Source: Corynebacterium provencense | Lineage (GTDB): Bacteria > Actinomycetota > Actinomycetes > Mycobacteriales > Mycobacteriaceae | Direction: 5' to 3' | Assembly: GCA_900049755.1 (NCBI GenBank) | Contig: LT160593.1 | Span: forward strand, 994,928-1,058,927 | DNA: 64,000 nt | Part shown: positions 54,042 to 63,386 of the stretch, piece after piece | How positions within the stretch are numbered: the first letter of the stretch is position 1 | Layout of the letters: every line of letters begins with the position of its first letter | Position numbers and translations under genes: made by a program | The notes under the pieces: model-generated | What the model saw: the letters and a program-made list of their open reading frames with translations, nothing else | Database searches by the model: none | Told to the model about the DNA's origin: nothing

Positions 54042-54580
54042 GAGGCCAGCACCTTCGTCATCTCGTGGATGATCGTCCCGATACTTATGACGTATATCAG
54101 AGCCATGAACCAGGTGTAGACCCACTTTCCCTGGTGGTCGGTCTTCCAGAACCGACGGACACCGAGCCAGCCGTTGACGAGCGCGACCAGGCACAGGGCG
54201 ATGCTGATCGGTGAAGCCAACGAGCCCATCACGCTGAGAATCGGAATCAGTACCGGGATGATGACGTAACTGATGGTGCAGCGCACGGCGGAGACGACGA
54301 TCGCCCACCGGAAAGCGCGGTGGGCGGCGCGTACTTCTTCGGTGTCGATCTTGTCGACATCCGCCGGGCTGATCCGGAGCATCCGCAGCATGAACCGGTC
54401 AGCGCGGGACCTCGGGGCGGACACGGCCCTGTGGGGGCGGTCGTTCGACTGCTCCGCCGGTGACCCGGCACTCCGCGTGCCCCTGACCTGCACGTCAACG
54501 ACCGGTGAGACTTCACCGGTTGTCAGTGCGGGCACTCCCGTGACGCCGTGACCCGTGGCGACCTGGCTGGTGGTGGACAT
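54038..54580 (-). CDS. Membrane protein with four helices, coupled to the small gene downstream
   Basis: The 180-residue protein has a polar N-terminus (1-75) and four helices, e.g. FRWAIVVSAVRCTISYVII and WFMALIYVISIGTIIHEM. The segment ISPADVDKIDTEEVRAAHRAFRW resembles conserved corynebacterial membrane proteins, but I have no function. It shares an ATGA overlap with the 69-residue protein. Confidence 0.65.
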   Translation of the reverse strand: MSTTSQVATGHGVTGVPALTTGEVSPVVDVQVRGTRSAGSPAEQSNDRPHRAVSAPRSRADRFMLRMLRISPADVDKIDTEEVRAAHRAFRWAIVVSAVRCTISYVIIPVLIPILSVMGSLASPISIALCLVALVNGWLGVRRFWKTDHQGKWVYTWFMALIYVISIGTIIHEMTKVLAS

Positions 54581-54989
54581 GGGACCCACGTTAGCAGCGT
54601 CCGAGGCGGCGTTCCTAACTACGCACAACACTGTGACGAGTCCGTGACCAGTGTGAACGGGAACCCCCGTAGAGCTCAGCAGGACCACCGCCGGGCGTGG
54701 GGAAGCCGGGTCACCGTCGTGGCCCTGCTGCCGGCCAGGCTGCCGGCCAAGCTACCGGCCCTGCTGGCGCTCGGCGGCTCCGGGCGTCGCCGGGTCCCCT
54801 GCCGGCACCTCTCCCTCCGATACCCCCCTCCGGGGGGAGTCGTGGCTAGAGTGTCATCTGTACGACGGATGACGGACGACCGGTCACCCCTGCCACGCTG
54901 ACCGCACCGACCGCACTGCCGCGACTGACACCGACGATCCGACCGATCCCACCGATCCCACCGATCCCGACGACAACTGAGGACGCCTC
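54581..54989. other. 409-bp divergent intergenic region
   Basis: No gene seen. A CCCCCC-TCC-GGGGGG hairpin (54823-54837) and a 9-bp direct repeat follow. It should carry promoters for both flanking genes. Confidence 0.5.
54942..54968 (+). repeat. 9-bp tandem repeat (three copies of ACCGATCCC)
   Basis: Three exact ACCGATCCC units stand 21 bp before the start of the next gene, with partial units on both sides. They could be binding sites or simple slippage. Confidence 0.65.
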
Positions 54990-55964
54990 ATGCCCCAGGA
55001 CCCGACACAGCGCGATCTCACGGCCGCGGAACTCCAGGGTGCGAGAAACCGTCTCACCCTGTCCCCGGAGCTGGTCAGGCGTGTCGCCGTCCTCGGAGGC
55101 TACGACGCCCACGACGCCTTCAGCGACAAGCTCACCGATGTCGTCGACGTCACCGATCTCATCGAACTGCTCGTCACCGCCCAACTCGGGGAGACGGAAC
55201 CCGGCCGGACCGCCGCGCGGCAGGTGGAGTCGGAGCGTGCCCGCAGGATCCTCGAACGGATCGCCACCGGGCAGACCCTGACCCGGCAGAGCGTGCACGA
55301 CAACCTGCCCTCCGAAACCGTGGTCCTGTTCCGGATGGGCCCTCCGCGACTGTGGGGGTACGCGGTGCGGCAGCGTACCCCGCGCAATGCGGGGAATGCA
55401 CTGCCTGCCAGGGTGCCCGCCGATCCCACCGGGACATGGGCCTCCCCGGAGGAGGCGTGGCTGGGCTGGCACATCACCGACGCCTCTGACCTGGACGAGC
55501 TTGCCACGGTGGTTCCCGGGGTACTCCACGACAATGACCTCAACCGGAGACTGCGCCTGGGAATGTCCCTGTCTGACGGTCCTGACCAGGTGTGGAGTTC
55601 TGCGCGGGGGCACTGGAGCATCAAACCGGAGACGACGTACATCGTCCCGTCCCGCTACGGCTGGTGCCCCTATGTCTTCCGGATCCCCGACGGCGGCTGG
55701 CGCGGCGACGAGTTCGAGGGCCACCGCACCCGCTACATGGCCGAACGCGGTTACTGGATCGACGTGGACAACGGCCGGCTCGTGGAGATGGGTGAGCCCG
55801 ACCCCGACAATTCCTGGCTGCCGAGGATGTCAGTCAGTGACGAAGCCCCCACGGAGACCGACATGGCCGTCGCCGGACTGCTCACCGACAGGGTCCTGCG
55901 CCTCGGCGCAGCCGGAAAGAATCCGGTGATTCGGCTACGGCAGCGGGGACGCCGCCTGTTCTGA
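54990..55964 (+). CDS. Unknown protein, 324 aa, conserved-looking globular domain
   Basis: The ATG at 54990 has a GAGGACG upstream. The protein is soluble, with no signal or membrane segment. A helical N-terminal part (1-115) is followed by a beta-rich part with YVFRIPDGGWRGDEFEGH and RYMAERGYWIDVDNG. I do not recognise the family. It is convergent with a membrane-protein gene. Confidence 0.6.
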   Translation: MPQDPTQRDLTAAELQGARNRLTLSPELVRRVAVLGGYDAHDAFSDKLTDVVDVTDLIELLVTAQLGETEPGRTAARQVESERARRILERIATGQTLTRQSVHDNLPSETVVLFRMGPPRLWGYAVRQRTPRNAGNALPARVPADPTGTWASPEEAWLGWHITDASDLDELATVVPGVLHDNDLNRRLRLGMSLSDGPDQVWSSARGHWSIKPETTYIVPSRYGWCPYVFRIPDGGWRGDEFEGHRTRYMAERGYWIDVDNGRLVEMGEPDPDNSWLPRMSVSDEAPTETDMAVAGLLTDRVLRLGAAGKNPVIRLRQRGRRLF

Positions 55965-55966
55965 AC

Positions 55967-56027
55967 ACCTGTTCCGGACACCTCTTCCGGACACCGTTTC
56001 CGGACACTGTTTCCGGATGGCAGCGCC
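55967..56027. repeat. Imperfect TTCCGGACAC tandem repeats between convergent genes
   Basis: Four TTCCGGA-containing units of 14-15 bp follow one another. The region could act as a terminator-like spacer; there is no strong stem. Confidence 0.7.
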
Positions 56028-56047
56028 CGGACACTTCCGAGAGGCCG

Positions 56048-57448
56048 CTACCGGTGGTCCGGGTACCCGCCGGAGAAGCCGCCGAACTGCGGGTTCTGCC
56101 GTCCCTGTTCCTGAGGTGCCGCGACCGACGGACCGAAACCCTGCGGACCGGAAGTCTGCTGAGGTAGCAGTCGCCGGCTACCGCCGATGATCCCGAACTG
56201 TGCGAGCAGGTACACCACCGCGACCGCCAGGAGGACCAGGCTGAGGAACAGCGAGGCGAAGATCCCGGGCGATACATCGGTGCTGTCAATGAGTCCCGCG
56301 GTGGGATCCTCGCCGCCCCACTCCCGGAGTGCTCCCAGGTCACTCAGTAGCCCGACCAGGGTGTACACCGTCGACAGTGCCGCACCTCCGGTGAGAAGCA
56401 CCGCCCCGGCCAACGTCCGACCGGTCGCTGCGACCAGGAGGACACCGCCGGCGACAAGGACGATGACCGCGGACGCCGTGAGCAGGGCGCCCAGGTTCAC
56501 GTCCGTCACCGAGAGGGTCTCTCCACCGGCGTACATGTCGAAAGTCCGGCGTCCCAGACCGTCGACACCGATGCTGAACCTGCTGCCGGAGTCTTTCTCT
56601 GTCACTGTCCGCCAGTCCAGGAGGTAGCTGCCGGTGAGCAGCAGAAGAAGGAGGACCGACGAGGACGCCACATACAGCGGACGCAGGAGGCCGGACACCG
56701 GGGCACGGGTGGCAGCGGGCAGCAGCGGTCCCGGGCCGGACAGGAGGTACAGCAGACCCACCGCCAGTGTCGCCAGGCTGACGAGGACGGCGAAGATGAG
56801 ACCGAAGCGGACGCCGAAGTCGAGCGGGGTGTCACCCGCAGCCGCATTCATCGTCAGCCCCATGAAGTTCTCGTCCATGCCGAAGTCCGTGACCAGCGAC
56901 AGGAGCCCGTAGAGCAGCCCGACGCCTCCAGCAACGGTCAGACACAGGGCGGCGATCCGCCGGTACACCGACGTCAGTGCCAGCACCGCGGCAGCTGCGA
57001 CGAGCAGCACCACCACGAGGGAGAGGAAGAACCAGGGGGTGGCCAGGCTACGGGCGGATTCGCCGTCGGAGAAGATCTTCTGTATCCCGAAGCCGTTGAC
57101 CAGGGCAGAACCTCCGTCATCTTCCACGGCTTTCTTCCAGTTCAGCGAGTAGCTCAGCACGGTGAGCAGGAGCAGTACCCCTGCGGCAGCCCCAACTGTC
57201 ACAGGAGTGAACATGCCGGTCGTCACACCGGGCTGACCGGAGTGCGTCGCCGGCGGGACCGACGGTGACGACGGTCCCGTCGGTGCCTGTACCGGAAGGC
57301 CCGACCAACGACCCGGCTGCTGCGGGGGCTGTCCGGTCTGACCGGCATGCCCGGTCCGCTGAGGTGGGGTGTTCCACTGTGGTGCCTGAGGCCGGTACCG
57401 GTCCTGCCACTGGTCCTCCGGCCCGTCGGGCCGTCGATGGTCCGCCAT
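56048..57448 (-). CDS. Membrane protein with an internal duplication
   Basis: The ATG at 57448 has a GAGAAGGAGAAT site. The 466-residue protein has a Gln/Pro-rich cytoplasmic head (1-95) and eight helices in two related halves: each begins with a helix ending SYSLNWKK or SYLLDWRT and an extracellular loop ending in FGIQKIF or DGLGRRTF. The C-terminus is again Gln/Gly-rich. Unknown function; the duplicated four-helix unit is the notable feature. Confidence 0.65.
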   Translation of the reverse strand: MADHRRPDGPEDQWQDRYRPQAPQWNTPPQRTGHAGQTGQPPQQPGRWSGLPVQAPTGPSSPSVPPATHSGQPGVTTGMFTPVTVGAAAGVLLLLTVLSYSLNWKKAVEDDGGSALVNGFGIQKIFSDGESARSLATPWFFLSLVVVLLVAAAAVLALTSVYRRIAALCLTVAGGVGLLYGLLSLVTDFGMDENFMGLTMNAAAGDTPLDFGVRFGLIFAVLVSLATLAVGLLYLLSGPGPLLPAATRAPVSGLLRPLYVASSSVLLLLLLTGSYLLDWRTVTEKDSGSRFSIGVDGLGRRTFDMYAGGETLSVTDVNLGALLTASAVIVLVAGGVLLVAATGRTLAGAVLLTGGAALSTVYTLVGLLSDLGALREWGGEDPTAGLIDSTDVSPGIFASLFLSLVLLAVAVVYLLAQFGIIGGSRRLLPQQTSGPQGFGPSVAAPQEQGRQNPQFGGFSGGYPDHR

Positions 57449-57744
57449 ATTCTCCTTCTCCCTGTGACACCCGCACATTTCCGGCGAATGCCTGTCGACG
57501 TCATTCCAAGGCACACCTTACTTACTGTTTCTTCTGTTATCACCGGCACCTTCTGTGTCCCCTCTCCGTCTCCTACCATTTCTTCCGCCCGTCTGCCGCC
57601 TCCGGGAACCGGACCCGGACGCAACCGCGGCCCGGCGCAGATCCGGAGTTGGCCCGACGCGTGGCAGACTGGTCGGGACAGCCCGGCAACCGGGACCACT
57701 GCATCTGGCTCACCAGATCAACCCCAGAGAAAGGCAGCTCTGAC
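57449..57744. other. Divergent promoter region, 296 bp
   Basis: No gene. A relatively AT-rich core around 57505-57545 (CACCTTACTTACTGTTTCTTC) likely holds promoters for the two divergent genes. Confidence 0.45.
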
Positions 57745-59178
57745 GTGGGACGACACCATGCAGCCCCGGAACCCGACCGACCGGAGTCCCCGGCTGCGGC
57801 GCCGACCCCGGCGGAGCCGGGGGTTCACCCGCACGGTCCTGACCGTGACCGCACCTCCCCCCGTTCCCCCGAGTCTGACCCCGAGTCTGACCCCGGACCC
57901 GTCCACCGGAGCGGGCACGTGCACAGCCACTCCCACGACACCGGACCGTGGATCTCGGACCCGCGCAAGATCGTCTGGACCGCGCCACGGGTGATCCTGG
58001 CGTCCTTCCTCTTCCTCGGCGCCGTGGCCACCGTCATCGCCGTGACGCTCCAGTGGCCCCACGGAAAAGCAGTCACCAGCGACAACTTCCACCAGACATC
58101 CAACCTCGCCCAGCAGGTCGCCGAAGGCACGGTCGCCCTGGAAACCTCCGGCTCCTGCTCCTCGGCGCAGATCGGCCGGACGTTCACCTCCGCGCCCGCC
58201 ACCGAACAGGTGCCCGCCGGCACCCGGGCCTGCGACCAGCTGATCGTGGACATCACCGACGGACCCGACGAAGGAACCCGCACACTGCTGGCCTCACCTA
58301 ACGCAGACGGTGACGCCGACGTCAACATCGGCGACAAGGTCCTGCTGTCCACCACCACCAACCAGGACGGGACCCGCTCCTACGCCTTCCAGGACTTCCA
58401 GCGGGGAACCCCCCTGTGGATCTGGCTGGCGGTCACCCTGCTGGCCATCTGCGTGGTCGGCGCATGGCGGGGAGTGAGGGCGATCGTGGGACTGGCGATC
58501 ACCCTCGGCGTTATCGCGGTGTTCCTGCTGCCCGCGCTCGCCCGCGGCGGCAACCCCGTCACACTGGCGATCACTGCCTGCGCGGCGGTGCTGTACCTGG
58601 TGCTCTTCCTCGTGCACGGGATGAACTGGAAGACGGCGTCCTCCCTGGGAGGCACTCTCGTGGCGATGATGCTGGGCACCGGACTCGCCGCCCTGGCCAT
58701 CGACACCTCGGAACTGAGGGGCCTCGCCGACGAGAACAACTTCCAGATCCTGCTGTACCTCCCCGGGGTGCAGGTCACCGGACTGCTGCTCGCCGGATTC
58801 ATCATCGGCACCCTCGGCGTGCTCAACGACGTGACAGTCGCCCAGGCCTCCACGATCAGTGAACTCCAGGCGGCGGACCCGGACGCCTCCCGCTGGAAAC
58901 TGTTCACCACCGCGATGCGGGTGGGACGCGACCACCTGGCGTCGACGGTGTACACCCTGGTGCTCTCCTACGCCGGCGCCGCCCTTCCCCTGCTGGTCCT
59001 GCTCAGCGTCTCCGGCCGCTCACTGAACCACATCCTCACCTCCGACATCATGGCCACCGAGATCCTGCGCTCGGCGACCGGGTCCCTGGCTCTCGTCGCC
59101 GCGGTGCCGTTGACCACCGCGATCGCCGCCGTCACCACGACCGCGAAGACCAGGGTCAGGGCCGGGACAGCCGGGTGA
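57745..59178 (+). CDS. YibE/F-family membrane protein
   Basis: The GTG at 57745 has an AAAGG 12-13 bp upstream; an ATG in another frame is not used. The 477-residue protein has a His-containing cytoplasmic head (HVHSHSHDTG), one helix, an extracellular domain with a Cys pair, and seven helices starting WIWLAVTLLAICVVGAWRG, with LGVLNDVTVAQASTISEL. YibE/F proteins are conserved multi-pass membrane proteins of unknown function. Confidence 0.85.
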   Translation: MGRHHAAPEPDRPESPAAAPTPAEPGVHPHGPDRDRTSPRSPESDPESDPGPVHRSGHVHSHSHDTGPWISDPRKIVWTAPRVILASFLFLGAVATVIAVTLQWPHGKAVTSDNFHQTSNLAQQVAEGTVALETSGSCSSAQIGRTFTSAPATEQVPAGTRACDQLIVDITDGPDEGTRTLLASPNADGDADVNIGDKVLLSTTTNQDGTRSYAFQDFQRGTPLWIWLAVTLLAICVVGAWRGVRAIVGLAITLGVIAVFLLPALARGGNPVTLAITACAAVLYLVLFLVHGMNWKTASSLGGTLVAMMLGTGLAALAIDTSELRGLADENNFQILLYLPGVQVTGLLLAGFIIGTLGVLNDVTVAQASTISELQAADPDASRWKLFTTAMRVGRDHLASTVYTLVLSYAGAALPLLVLLSVSGRSLNHILTSDIMATEILRSATGSLALVAAVPLTTAIAAVTTTAKTRVRAGTAG

Positions 59179-59836
59179 CCGGGCCGTGGCCCTGAGGGCC
59201 GAACAGGTGCAGCAGTTCCACAGTGGTCTGCCCCACCGGTCCGAACCAGTGCGGAGTCAGTGGGTCGAACCGGGCCGTCTCCCCCGGCTGCAGAACAAGC
59301 TCCTCCACGATTTCCCCACCTTCCCTGCCTTCCCTGCCTGTCTCAGGATCACCGAAAAGCAGGCGCAGTGAACCTGCCAGGACGTAGAGCCAGGCATACC
59401 CGGGGTGGCTGACCAGGCGCGGTTCGCGGGGACCGAGGACATGCTTGAACACCTGCACCCTGCCCGGGTACCCGGTGAGGGGGACGATCACGCTGCGGTC
59501 CGAGGACGGTCCGGTGAAAGCCCGGGGCTTCAGGTTCACCCGTGGGTCACCGGTCTGCGGCGGGTCCACCATCTCGTCGAGGCTCACCCGGTACACACGG
59601 GCAAGGGGGATGAGCAGGTCCAGGGTGGGCTGCCGTCGGCCGGTCTCCACCCGGGACAGCACACTGACCGACAGCCCTGACCTCCTGCCCACTTCGGCGA
59701 GGGTGAGCCCGCGCCCCCGGCGCAGTGCCCGGAGCCTCGGACCCACCGCGCTGAGGACAGCGGAGAGCTGGGCAGGTCCACCGGGGCTGCGCCCGGTGTT
59801 TCCGTCGACACTGTGGCCGGTGGCGGGGTCGGTCAT
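59156..59836 (-). CDS. XRE-family regulator with C-terminal cupin domain
   Basis: From ATG 59836 the 226-residue protein has an XRE helix-turn-helix (RLRALRRGRGLTLAEVGRRS, then SVLSRVETGRRQPTL; about 30-85) and a cupin (LVSHPGYAWLYVLAGSLRL to PLTPHWFGP). Such regulators sense small molecules through the cupin. It is divergent from the MFS exporter and probably controls it. Its 3' end overlaps the YibE/F gene by 23 bp. Confidence 0.88.
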   Translation of the reverse strand: MTDPATGHSVDGNTGRSPGGPAQLSAVLSAVGPRLRALRRGRGLTLAEVGRRSGLSVSVLSRVETGRRQPTLDLLIPLARVYRVSLDEMVDPPQTGDPRVNLKPRAFTGPSSDRSVIVPLTGYPGRVQVFKHVLGPREPRLVSHPGYAWLYVLAGSLRLLFGDPETGREGREGGEIVEELVLQPGETARFDPLTPHWFGPVGQTTVELLHLFGPQGHGPVTRLSRP

Positions 59837-59951
59837 GCTCACAGTGTCCCAGAATTCTCCGGGGGTGTCCCGCAGCGGGCCTGTGGCGGACGGCCCTCCC
59901 CTGCGCCCTCTCCTGCGCCCTCTCCTGTCCCCGTCCTGCACCTTCCTGACC

Positions 59952-59972
59952 TTCTTGCAGTCTCCGCAAGAA
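59952..59972. promoter_or_regulatory. Candidate operator between regulator and MFS exporter
   Basis: TTCTTGC and GCAAGAA form a perfect 7-bp inverted repeat with a 7-bp spacer in the 217-bp divergent gap. Confidence 0.6.
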
Positions 59973-61251
59973 ACCTGGTTCCCCGGGGCCGGCCGGCCCC
60001 ATGATGTGGACGCGACATCACCTGTTCCCCAGCCACCCTGCCCCGGAGATCCCGTGCACCCGTCACAGACCACAGCAACCGCGCTCTCCCCCACCCGACG
60101 GTGGACGGTCCTGGCGGTCTGCGCCTCCGCGCTGTTCCTCGTCGGGCTGGACACCACCGTCGTCACCGTCGCCCTCCCCGCGGTCGGCGACGGACTTCAG
60201 GTCGACCCCGGCCAGCTGGCCTGGGTGGTGGACGCCTACACCGTCCCCTTCGCCGGACTGCTGATCACCTCCGGGGCCCTGGCCGACCGGTTCGGACGCC
60301 GACGGGTGTTCTGCACCGGACTGGTCATCTTCGCCGCGGCGTCCCTGGCCTGTGCCCTGGCACCGACGGCCGGGATGCTCGTCACGGCGCGCGCGGTCCA
60401 GGGGGTCGGCGCCTCGATGCTCTCCCCGGTCGCCCTCGCGATCGTGGTCAACGTGATCACCGAACCGCGGGAGCGTGCCCTGGCGGTCGGGGTGTGGGGG
60501 TCGGTGTTCGGGCTGAGTACTGCCGTGGGCCCGGTGGCCGGAGGTCTGCTCACCGATACGGTCGGGTGGCAGGGAGTGTTCTGGATCAACATTCCCCTGG
60601 TGGCCGCGGCACTGGCGCTGGTGGCACGGTTCGTTCCGGAGTCACGGGCCGGACAACCGCGGCGTCCTGACATTCCCGGACAGCTGCTGCTGACACTGCT
60701 GCTGGTGTGCGGGGTGGGACTGCTCATCGAAGGACCCCGTCTCGGATGGTCTTCCCCGGTCACCGTGACAGCTGTCCTGGTCCTGGTGGTGACGGTGCCG
60801 GTGTTCGTCCTCACCTCGTCCAGGCGTGCCGAACCGCTGCTGGACCCGGGACTCTTCCGGTTCCTGCCGTTCACCGGGGCGGTCGTCTCGGCGGTCGTGG
60901 TGTTCACCGCGTTCAGCGTGATGCTGGTCCTGACGACTGTCCTGCTGCAGGACGCCTACGGCTGGTCCGCCACCGCCGCCGGAACCGCTGCCCTGCCGGC
61001 CGCGCTCGGTGCCTTCGTCGGTGCCCCGGTGTCCGGACTCCTGGTCGGGAGGACAGGGGCGGGGACGCCACTGCTGGTCTCCGGTGCCTGTCTGGCTGCG
61101 GGCGGACTGCTGCTCAGCGTCGCGGCCGGCGACGGCGGTGTCGACCGTGTCCTGCTGTCCGCCGGCTGTCTCCTCACCGGTACCGGGGTGGGCCTGTCCA
61201 GTTCTCCGCTCACCACCACGGCGGTGAACAGTCTTCCCGCGGACCGGGCGG

Positions 61252-61294
61252 GCGTGGCAGGGGGTGTGACCTCGACGGCGAGGCAGGTCGGTAC
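61252..61294 (+). repeat. 43-bp direct repeat, copy 1 (MFS gene)
   Basis: Identical to 61427-61469. The two copies flank the 132-bp insert. The repeat encodes AGGVTSTARQVGT in both copies. Confidence 0.95.
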
Positions 61295-61426
61295 GTTCCC
61301 TATAATCAACTTGGTTCGTATAAGAGCTAGTTTCCGGTCACTTTGGGGAATTCCCGTGGCCGTGAGGCGGTCACTTCGCCAAATTTCGGTCTCACCTCCT
61401 CCGATGTCGAGTCCCTTTATGGTTCT
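61295..61426. other. 132-bp foreign segment of lower GC inside the MFS gene
   Basis: The stretch is visibly AT-richer than its flanks, has no frame of its own and no clear terminal inverted repeats. It may be two joined ends of an unassembled IS, or a short insert. A GTATAAGAG (61318-61326) matches part of the Tn5 mosaic end, but 9 bp is weak evidence. Confidence 0.6.
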
Positions 61427-61469
61427 GCGTGGCAGGGGGTGTGACCTCGACGGCGAGGCAGGTCGGTAC
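61427..61469 (+). repeat. 43-bp direct repeat, copy 2 (MFS gene)
   Basis: Second copy of the segment at 61252-61294; from here the MFS frame resumes to 61620. Confidence 0.95.
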
Positions 61470-61641
61470 CGCTGTCGGGGCGGCGGTCGCAGGAGCGCTG
61501 GCCGCCGGCGGCCCCGGGGCGTGGACCGGCACTCTCGTCACCGCGGTCTGCGGGGTCGTCGTCATCGTGGTGACCCTGATCTGTTGCCGGTCCGGCAACA
61601 CGCATTGCGGTCCGCGGTGAGGGTGGTGCAGTCTGGCGACC

Positions 61642-63327
61642 ATGCATCAGCACACCACCATCGCGACCGCCTACGACGTGATCATCGTCGGTGGCGGAGC
61701 AGCCGGCCTCAGCGCCGCCCTCACCCTCGGACGCGCACGTCGCCGCGTCCTCGTCATCGACTCCGCAGCCCCCCGCAACCGCTTCGCCGGCCACATGCAC
61801 GGCGTACTCGGCCACGACGGGCTTCCCCCGCTCGACCTGCTGGAAGCCGGCCACCGGGAACTGGAACGCTACGACGTCACCGTCACCACCGGAACCGTCG
61901 CACAGGTCGGCGACATCGTCCGGGGACTGAAGGTCACCTGTGCCGACGGGACCGTGGAGTACACGCGTGCGCTGCTCCTCGCCGGTGGAGTCGACGACGA
62001 ACTCCCGGATGTCCCCGGACTCGCCGAGCACTGGGGAGACACCGTGTTCCAGTGTCCCTACTGCCACGGATGGGAGGTCCGGGACCGGCGCATCGGAGTT
62101 CTCGCGACCTCCGGGAGCATCGCCCACTACGGGATGCTGCTGAGACAGTGGACCGACCGTCTCACCGTCCTGCCGGTGGGCGAGGCCGGCACCGCGGCGC
62201 TCAGGGACATGGACGAGGACACCCGCGCACGGTTCGCCGCCCGCGGCATACGGTTGACCGGGTCCCCGGTGACCGAGGTCCTGTCCTCCGGCGGAACCCT
62301 CACCGGGGTGCGGACCGCTGACGGCAGCGTCCACGAACTCGACGCCCTGGCTGTCGTCCCTGTTCCCCGGCCCCGCGACTCCTGCGTCGCCGGCCTCGGC
62401 CTGGACCGGACGCAGGTCCCGGGATCGGGCAGCTTCCTCACCGTCGACCCGGCCGGCAGGACCGGGCACCCGCGGATCTGGGCGGCGGGCAATGTCGTCC
62501 AGCCCTGGCTGAATGTCCCGATGTCCGGCGGACTGGCCACGATGACGGCGTCCGCCCTGAACCTCGCGCTCATCGAGGAGGACACGGACGCCGCCGTGCG
62601 CGCCACCGAACCACACCGCGGACGCCCGGAGATCGCCGACGCCGGCTACTGGGAGAGCAGTTACGCCGGTGCCCGGCCCCGCTGGAGCGGACGCCCGAAC
62701 TCCGCCCTCGTCGACTACCTGACCAGGTACCTCGGCGAGGACGCCACGGGCGGAGCCGCCCACGCGACCGGAGCGGCCGGAGCTGCCCACGCGGCCGACA
62801 TCGGATGTGGTGAAGGCGCCGACGCGGTCTGGCTCGCCACCCACGGCTGGACAACCACCGGAGTCGAAGTCTCCGGAACCGCACTGGGACGCGCGCGTGC
62901 CCTCGCCGAGAAGGCCGGAGCAGGCGACCGGGTGGAGTTCACCGCAGACGGCCTGGTGGGGTACAGCGACGCCGTCAACAGCGGGACCAGGCCACGCCCG
63001 GATCTCGTGACCGTCAGCTACCTGCACTCACCGTCACAGGCCGACCGTGCTTCCCTGCTGCACACCGCCGGTGACCTCCTCGCCCCCGGCGGCCATCTCT
63101 TCGTCCTCTCCCACATCCTCCCCGGGGACGACTCCGGCGCACCTGCCGACGCCGGCGGACACGGCTCCACCGGCCCGGACCGTGCTGCCGCGGTATCCAC
63201 GGTTCCCGGACTCGACCCGGAGGACTGGACGGTGGTCGCCGGCGGCGCCCCGGAACGCGACGAGATCCTGCCGGACGGTTCGGTCGCCCGGTCACGTGAC
63301 CGTGCGCTGCTGCTCCGTCGACGCTGA
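61642..63327 (+). CDS. Thioredoxin-reductase-like FAD oxidoreductase fused to a SAM methyltransferase
   Basis: A 561-residue two-domain protein. Residues 1-320 form a TrxB-like flavoprotein: GGGAAGLSAA (from residue 17), the redox pair CPYC (138-141) and IWAAGNVVQP near the FAD-closing motif. Residues 340-561 are a class I methyltransferase with DIGCGEGADAVWLATHG. Such fusions occur in actinobacteria and are related to detoxifying thiol/metalloid chemistry or small-molecule methylation, but the substrate is unknown. It follows the MFS gene by 21 bp and may share its transcript. Confidence 0.85.
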   Translation: MHQHTTIATAYDVIIVGGGAAGLSAALTLGRARRRVLVIDSAAPRNRFAGHMHGVLGHDGLPPLDLLEAGHRELERYDVTVTTGTVAQVGDIVRGLKVTCADGTVEYTRALLLAGGVDDELPDVPGLAEHWGDTVFQCPYCHGWEVRDRRIGVLATSGSIAHYGMLLRQWTDRLTVLPVGEAGTAALRDMDEDTRARFAARGIRLTGSPVTEVLSSGGTLTGVRTADGSVHELDALAVVPVPRPRDSCVAGLGLDRTQVPGSGSFLTVDPAGRTGHPRIWAAGNVVQPWLNVPMSGGLATMTASALNLALIEEDTDAAVRATEPHRGRPEIADAGYWESSYAGARPRWSGRPNSALVDYLTRYLGEDATGGAAHATGAAGAAHAADIGCGEGADAVWLATHGWTTTGVEVSGTALGRARALAEKAGAGDRVEFTADGLVGYSDAVNSGTRPRPDLVTVSYLHSPSQADRASLLHTAGDLLAPGGHLFVLSHILPGDDSGAPADAGGHGSTGPDRAAAVSTVPGLDPEDWTVVAGGAPERDEILPDGSVARSRDRALLLRRR

Positions 63328-63386
63328 CACCACAGAAGCCGCAGAATCCGCAGTCACCGCAGCCTGGCGGTCGGATACGCCGGGGT

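Larger units (their letters stand above)
60054..61620 (+). pseudogene. MFS drug exporter (14-helix DHA2 type), interrupted by a 175-bp insertion
   Basis: The GTG at 60054 has a GGAGATCCC site. The protein shows WVVDAYTVPFAGLLITSGALADRFGRR across helices 2-3 (split here for length), a motif-C-like GLSTAVGPVAGGLLTD, and the DHA2 pattern of 14 helices. Near the last helix, after STARQVGT, 132 foreign bp plus a second copy of a 43-bp host segment shift the frame. Removing 61252-61426 restores a 463-codon reading frame ending NTHCGPR at 61620. If the insertion is real the exporter is truncated. Confidence 0.83.

Noticed and set aside
61318..61326. GTATAAGAG as another Nextera adapter remnant
   Set aside because: Only 9 bp match; too short to claim, though noted in the insert description.
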